From: JBHELG01 sp046263195
GTDB lineage: Bacteria; Actinomycetota; Nitriliruptoria; Nitriliruptorales; JAHWKO01
Direction of reading: 5' to 3'
Length of the DNA: 8,991 bases
Assembly: GCA_046263195.1 (NCBI GenBank)
Contig: JBHELG010000053.1
Coordinates: 1 to 8,991, forward strand
Positions 6,172 to 8,991 of the stretch are shown piece after piece; within the stretch, counting starts at the first letter, position 1, and the number at the start of each line of letters is the position of its first letter. The notes under the pieces are model-generated. The model did not search any database. It saw nothing but the letters and a program-made list of their open reading frames with translations, and was not told the DNA's origin. The translations under genes and the position numbers were made by a program.

Positions 6172-6564
6172 ATGGTCCGCTACTTCACGCTCGCCGAGGC
6201 GTCCGCCCTGCTGCCCGAGGCTCGGCGGCGCATCGAGGAGGTTGCGGCCTTGAGCGGCGAACTCCGGGAGCTGCTCATGGCGCTGCAGAGGGGTGGCGAT
6301 GAACCGCCCGGCGGCATACCGGAAGCCAAGGCCCTCGAAGCCCGCGTCCACGAGGGGCTGGAGTGGTTCGAGGAGCAAGGGGTGCAGGTGAAGGGCATCG
6401 CCCCGGCCCTGCTCGACTTCCCCGCCCGCGTGTCAGGCGAGGATGTTCTGCTGTGCTGGCTGCAGGGTGAAGAGGAGATCGGCTGGTACCACCGGCCCGA
6501 GGCGGGCTTCCTGGGGCGGGCGCCTATCGCCGAGCTGGGGTTGGGACCCGGAGAGGCGACCTGA
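6172..6564 (+). CDS. DUF2203 family protein
   Basis: The 130-residue product matches the DUF2203 pattern. It has an N-terminal YFTLAEASALLPEARRRIEEV, a central helical region, then GVQVKGIAPALLDFPARVSGEDVLLCWLQGEEEIGWYHRPEAGFLGRAPI. The order VK(G/D)...G.(V/L)DFP...LLCW..GE..I..(W/Y)H....GF.GR is the family hallmark. Length is normal for the family and no catalytic role is established. There is no signal peptide or membrane helix, so it should be cytoplasmic. The helical N-terminus may mediate self-association, which is inference. ATG 6172 is the first codon that keeps the family N-terminus, and it lacks a ribosome site, suggesting a leaderless mRNA. It is divergent from the selenoprotein across about 40 bp, so the two are likely regulated together. 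Confidence 0.9.
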   Translation: MVRYFTLAEASALLPEARRRIEEVAALSGELRELLMALQRGGDEPPGGIPEAKALEARVHEGLEWFEEQGVQVKGIAPALLDFPARVSGEDVLLCWLQGEEEIGWYHRPEAGFLGRAPIAELGLGPGEAT

Positions 6565-6617
6565 GCGAGGATCGCTGCCACCGCCGGAGCCTCCTCGCCT
6601 CAGCCCCCGGTGACTTC

Positions 6618-6758
6618 TCAGGTGGTAGCCGGATGCGACCCTGCCCGTTCCAGACGCTCGGCTATTCGTTCCGCCAGCGCGACCACGGTCAGGTTCCTAT
6701 TCGCCCGGGGGATCGTGGGCATGATCGGGGAGGCCAGGAAAAAGGGCAGCCACCGCAT
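6618..6758 (-). pseudogene. C-terminal remnant of a GMC oxidoreductase
   Basis: The minus-strand frame ending at TGA 6618-6620 reads ...SPIMPTIPRANRNLTVVALAERIAERLERAG. This matches the C-terminal FAD-binding end of glucose-methanol-choline oxidoreductases (typically DAS(I/V)MPTIP..NTNLT...IAERIAD). The usual LRVADAS before it is lost: the frame instead reads MRWLPFFLASPIMP, and a TGA lies further upstream, so over 90 percent of the enzyme is gone. A 46-residue open frame from ATG 6756-6758 exists but is most likely a leftover, not a gene. The remnant lies between DUF2203 and the HNH gene, pointing to a past deletion or rearrangement. The rest of 6565-6888 holds no gene that I can support. 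Confidence 0.65.
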
Positions 6759-6888
6759 CGAGGCGGAGCTGGCATCCCGAGGAGGGCATCGTGGAGGAGC
6801 TGGAGCTCAAAAGTTCTTGGGGTGATCGAAATGCTGGTAAAGGACCCCCACGCTCGACCGCGGATGAAGGGGCTCCTCCCTCCCCTCG

Positions 6889-8145
6889 TCACTCGCGAGG
6901 GGGTGGGGGCCGTCGCAGTGGGGTGCCTCGTGGCAGGGAGGTCCAGGTTCGTCCGTTGCGGGTGATGGTGAACTCGCCGGTTTGGGGGTCGAGATGCTGC
7001 TTCCAATCGCGGCGGTGCACGAGGCGGTGCCAGCGGCGGATCAGGAGGGTCAGCTTGTCGGGATGATGATCCCCGCCGTGTTCCTGGGGCTCAATATGGT
7101 GCACGTCCGACCAGGGGGCAGGGCCTGTCGACCCCGGGAAGCGGCAGCCCCGGTCGCGTGATCTGACGGCCAGTCGGATGTCGGCGGGAATCTCAGCGGC
7201 CTTGGTCTTGGCCGAGACGGCCAAAGGACGCGCCCCGTCGAACAGCACCACTCTGAGGTCCGCGTCGCTGGTCATGGCCTCCACGGTGGCGGCGGTTAGC
7301 GTGGGGAGCACGCCGGGGGCGGACAGTTCCACCGCTGCGGCTGTGGTGGGGGTGGCGTTGGCGATGTCGACGTGAGCGACGAACAGGGGCCGGGCGGGGC
7401 GGCGGCTGGTGCCGGCGAGCCAGTCGCCGCAGATGCGCATCAGACCCTGGGCACGCTGTCGGGCGCGGGCGGAGGCCTGGCCGGGTTCGCCCCGCTCTCC
7501 GTCGGGCGGGCCGCTGGCCGCCTCCAGGGCGTTGAGACAGATGGCGCCCGAGACGGGGTCCAGCTCGCCATACAGCCGCACGGAACCGTCAAAGGAAGGC
7601 TGCACGGACAGGAAACTTGCCTCGACCTCCCGCTGCTCGCGCCGTTCGGCCTTGCGTCCCCCGTCGATCTCGTCGGCGGCCCGCTCCACCACCCATATCA
7701 GTTCGTCCGGCGAATACTTGTCGATCTGCTCCAGCGAGGCCTGCATGCGTTCATCGACGTGTGGCAGGTCCTCCACCTTCAAACGTCGCAGGCGAGTGAC
7801 GATGCTCCGAATTTGGCCCCACGACAGCTTTCCTTCGGTGAACAAAGCCTTGGTGACTGGCATGCGCTCCAGCAGCCTCCCCGCCTCCATCATCATGCGA
7901 GCGTCCGAGTTGACCAGGCGATGTTCGAGGGCCAGGAGAAGCTCCAAGGGCAGGCCCTCGATAATCTCCGCCACCCCGGCGCGCTGCACTCGGCGAACCA
8001 GGTCCACCGCCTCTGCGGTCGCCTGCTGCATACACCTCAGCGCATTCGACAAATCCGCTAGCAGCCCCGCCCCCTCCGCCAAGGAAACCGGCGCTTCAGG
8101 TTTCGAAACCTGGGAATCATTGTGGAGATTCGCGTCGATGTTCAT
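6889..8145 (-). CDS. DUF222 / HNH endonuclease-like protein (13E12 repeat family)
   Basis: The 418-residue product has a helical DUF222 region (about residues 20-310) including SWGQIRSIVTRL and LYGELDPVSGA. A C-terminal HNH-like module follows (about 325-385, DRGCRFPGSTGPAPWSDVHHIEPQEHGGDHHPDKLTLLIRRWHRLVH). This is the 13E12 family, multicopy in many actinobacteria and of uncertain biological role. The HNH module is unusual: the expected CRFPGC reads CRFPGS, W-C-D-x-HH reads WSDVHH, LLCRRHH reads LLIRRWH and the DN of the HNH core reads DK. H349/H350 and the last H377 remain. Three of four zinc cysteines are thus absent, so nuclease activity is doubtful. ATG 8143-8145 was chosen because TACAGT (complement of 8153-8158) lies 7 bp upstream, a leaderless arrangement. 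GTG at 8173-8175 would add 10 residues but lacks a ribosome site. Confidence 0.88.
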   Translation of the reverse strand: MNIDANLHNDSQVSKPEAPVSLAEGAGLLADLSNALRCMQQATAEAVDLVRRVQRAGVAEIIEGLPLELLLALEHRLVNSDARMMMEAGRLLERMPVTKALFTEGKLSWGQIRSIVTRLRRLKVEDLPHVDERMQASLEQIDKYSPDELIWVVERAADEIDGGRKAERREQREVEASFLSVQPSFDGSVRLYGELDPVSGAICLNALEAASGPPDGERGEPGQASARARQRAQGLMRICGDWLAGTSRRPARPLFVAHVDIANATPTTAAAVELSAPGVLPTLTAATVEAMTSDADLRVVLFDGARPLAVSAKTKAAEIPADIRLAVRSRDRGCRFPGSTGPAPWSDVHHIEPQEHGGDHHPDKLTLLIRRWHRLVHRRDWKQHLDPQTGEFTITRNGRTWTSLPRGTPLRRPPPPRE

Positions 8146-8152
8146 ACCCGCA

Positions 8153-8158
8153 ACTGTA
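8153..8158 (-). promoter_or_regulatory. Candidate -10 box of the DUF222/HNH gene
   Basis: TACAGT on the minus strand fits TAnnnT and ends 7 bp before ATG 8143-8145. This supports a leaderless transcript and the shorter start. No clear -35 is visible. Confidence 0.35.
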
Positions 8159-8314
8159 CGCTCAACCTGTGACACGCCGTCCGTGTAAGTCAGCTAAACA
8201 TGTGGAAAAGAACCAGCGGCACTCCTGCCACTGCGATCACCTCAACGGATTCGACACGCGCTTTTATGCGAGCCTCTTTACGACCATTATCGTCTTCGTG
8301 GGCCGCGCACAGCA

Positions 8315-8331
8315 TCCTCGAGGTGCGAGGA
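8315..8331. repeat. Short inverted repeat TCCTCG/CGAGGA
   Basis: TCCTCG (8315-8320) and CGAGGA (8326-8331) pair around a 5-nt loop about 130 bp upstream of the SnoaL-like gene. It could be an operator or part of the leader, and chance is possible. Confidence 0.25.
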
Positions 8332-8394
8332 GGCAGCGCGGTGTTCCCCCGCCGGGCCCCCGCACCTAAGGTTGAGAGGTCGACCGGGGGTACG

Positions 8395-8424
8395 CGGGTC
8401 CTCGGGGCTGGCGGCAAGGACCCG
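8395..8424 (+). repeat. Leader hairpin upstream of the SnoaL-like gene
   Basis: CGGGTCCT (8395-8402) and AGGACCCG (8417-8424) are perfect 8-bp inverted arms with a 14-nt G-rich loop, ending 39 nt before the start codon. It could affect translation or mRNA stability, or bind a regulator. No known riboswitch or T-box pattern is recognised. Confidence 0.4.
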
Positions 8425-8463
8425 CCGACGAGACGTGCCGGATCTCAGCGAGAGGAAGAGACG

Positions 8464-8892
8464 ATGGGCGAAGCTCGAGAGGTTTTCGACCGGTTGACCG
8501 TGGCGCTCCAGCGGGGCGACCTGGAAGCGGCGGCGAACTGCTACGCCGAGGACGCCGTGGTCGTCACCCCCGACGAAGGAGAGCTACACGGCCGCGAGCG
8601 GATCATGCAATATTACAAGAACTTCGTCGATGCCTTCCCGAATGCGGATTACGAGCCCGTCAACAGCCACGAGGCGGGAAACACCGCCATCGACGAGGGG
8701 TATTTCGTGGGGACGAACACCGCGGAACTTTCCCTCCCAACGGGACAGATTGCAGCTACCGGAATCCATGTGCGCGTACGAGAGTGTGACATTGTTACAG
8801 TGGAAAGTGGCTTCATAACCAGCCACCGGATTTACTTCGATCAGATGGATTTCCTCAACCAACTCGGGCTGCTAGGAACCGCAACGACCTAA
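8464..8892 (+). CDS. SnoaL-like / NTF2-fold ester-cyclase-type protein
   Basis: The 142-residue protein has the SnoaL/NTF2-like pattern. An N-terminal helix (EVFDRLTVALQRGDLEAAANCYAEDAVVVTPD, residues 6-37) is followed by GELHGRERIMQYYKNFVDAFPNADYE (39-64). A beta-rich second half includes EGYFVGTNTAEL and the tail ITSHRIYFDQMDFLNQLGLL. The fold is a cone-shaped barrel with a ligand pocket. Members range from polyketide cyclases to ketosteroid-isomerase-like proteins and many of unknown role. No polyketide genes lie nearby, so no substrate is claimed. ATG 8464 follows a GAGGAAG ribosome site 5 nt upstream. The frame is open further upstream but non-coding in character. It stands alone and is followed by a strong hairpin, so it is probably monocistronic. 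Confidence 0.9.
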   Translation: MGEAREVFDRLTVALQRGDLEAAANCYAEDAVVVTPDEGELHGRERIMQYYKNFVDAFPNADYEPVNSHEAGNTAIDEGYFVGTNTAELSLPTGQIAATGIHVRVRECDIVTVESGFITSHRIYFDQMDFLNQLGLLGTATT

Positions 8893-8900
8893 TGCGTTCC

Positions 8901-8930
8901 GACGGAGCCTGTGAGCTGTCAGGCTCTGTC
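8901..8930 (+). terminator. Terminator-like hairpin after the SnoaL-like gene
   Basis: GACGGAGCCTG (8901-8911) and CAGGCTCTGTC (8920-8930) form an 11-bp stem with a single G-U pair and an 8-nt loop, starting 9 bases after the stop codon. There is no T-tract, but stem strength and position support a transcription terminator. Confidence 0.6.
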
Positions 8931-8991
8931 ACCGAGCCCGGCTGGCGGGTGAGCACTGTGGGCGCCAGGGACCTTGGGGGATCTCTAAGGC

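Larger units (their letters stand above)
8176..8463. other. Intergenic region between divergent genes
   Basis: Together with the first bases upstream of the HNH start, this gap exceeds 300 bp. The left half is relatively AT-rich for the window (8185-8215 and 8260-8295) and probably carries promoters; TATCGT near 8289 is a possible -10 for the rightward gene. The right half is very GC-rich and has two inverted repeats. Short open frames across it have no family-like sequence, and I see no RNA gene. Confidence 0.4.

Noticed and set aside
6135..6378. N-terminal extension of the radical SAM frame beyond GTG 6135
   Set aside because: It would overlap the DUF2203 gene antisense. Family-like sequence starts at MRILLISTYELG.
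6562..6564. Second possible Sec readthrough at the DUF2203 TGA
   Set aside because: The sequence after this TGA does not resemble a family tail, and the protein is already full length.
7372..8188. Plus-strand open frames opposite the HNH gene
   Set aside because: Low-complexity shadows of the DUF222 frame.
8190..8417. 75-codon minus-strand open frame in the intergenic region
   Set aside because: No ribosome site or family-like sequence; it overlaps the inverted repeats of the SnoaL-like gene leader.
1..8991. CRISPR arrays, tRNA or rRNA genes, insertion sequences
   Set aside because: No regularly spaced repeats, cloverleaf-like segments, conserved rRNA text or transposase motifs were seen on either strand.

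Overview
The window is GC-rich DNA of actinobacterial character. The evidence is GTG and TTG starts, Shine-Dalgarno-led genes mixed with apparently leaderless ones, a DUF222/13E12-type HNH protein, a LysM plus transglycosylase wall hydrolase and a DUF2203 protein. I cannot name the species. It reads like a non-model soil or environmental Actinomycetota. Gene content is a loose mosaic of single genes and short divergent or convergent pairs, with several decayed genes.

Layout. 1-318 (-): N-terminal part of a membrane protein running off the left edge. 501-1193 (+): a decayed NAD-dependent epimerase with one large internal deletion and three compensating 1-nt losses. 1376-2245 (+): secreted or membrane-anchored LysM/LysM/SLT protein. 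2265-3200 (-): medium-chain quinone-reductase-like oxidoreductase. 3452-4339 (+): aldo/keto reductase, divergent from the former behind a hairpin-rich leader. 4381-4572 (-): 63-residue single-pass membrane protein. 4669-6129 (-): radical SAM protein. 6172-6564 (+): DUF2203 protein. 6618-6758 (-): C-terminal scrap of a GMC oxidoreductase. 6889-8145 (-): DUF222/HNH protein with a damaged zinc site. 8464-8892 (+): SnoaL-like protein followed by a strong hairpin. The right end (8931-8991) shows nothing I can identify.

The most important observation is that the radical SAM gene does not end where a standard translation ends it. Its frame reaches a TGA at 4708-4710 directly after ...EPWFC, continues as A-E-P and stops at a TAG 12 codons after the TGA. 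Read as selenocysteine, the C-terminus is C-U-A-E-P. This is the tag that, as I recall, gives the 'CUAEP/CCAEP-tagged radical SAM protein' family its name. Ten nucleotides after the TGA lies a stem-loop with a GU-containing apical loop, where a bacterial SECIS should be. The gene therefore very probably encodes a selenoprotein of about 486 residues.

The selenoprotein and the DUF2203 gene are divergent across only about 40 bp, so they probably share a regulatory region. The small membrane protein lies 96 bp downstream of the selenoprotein on the same strand and may be co-transcribed. Selenocysteine machinery (selA, selB, selC, selD) is not in the window and would have to be elsewhere in the genome.
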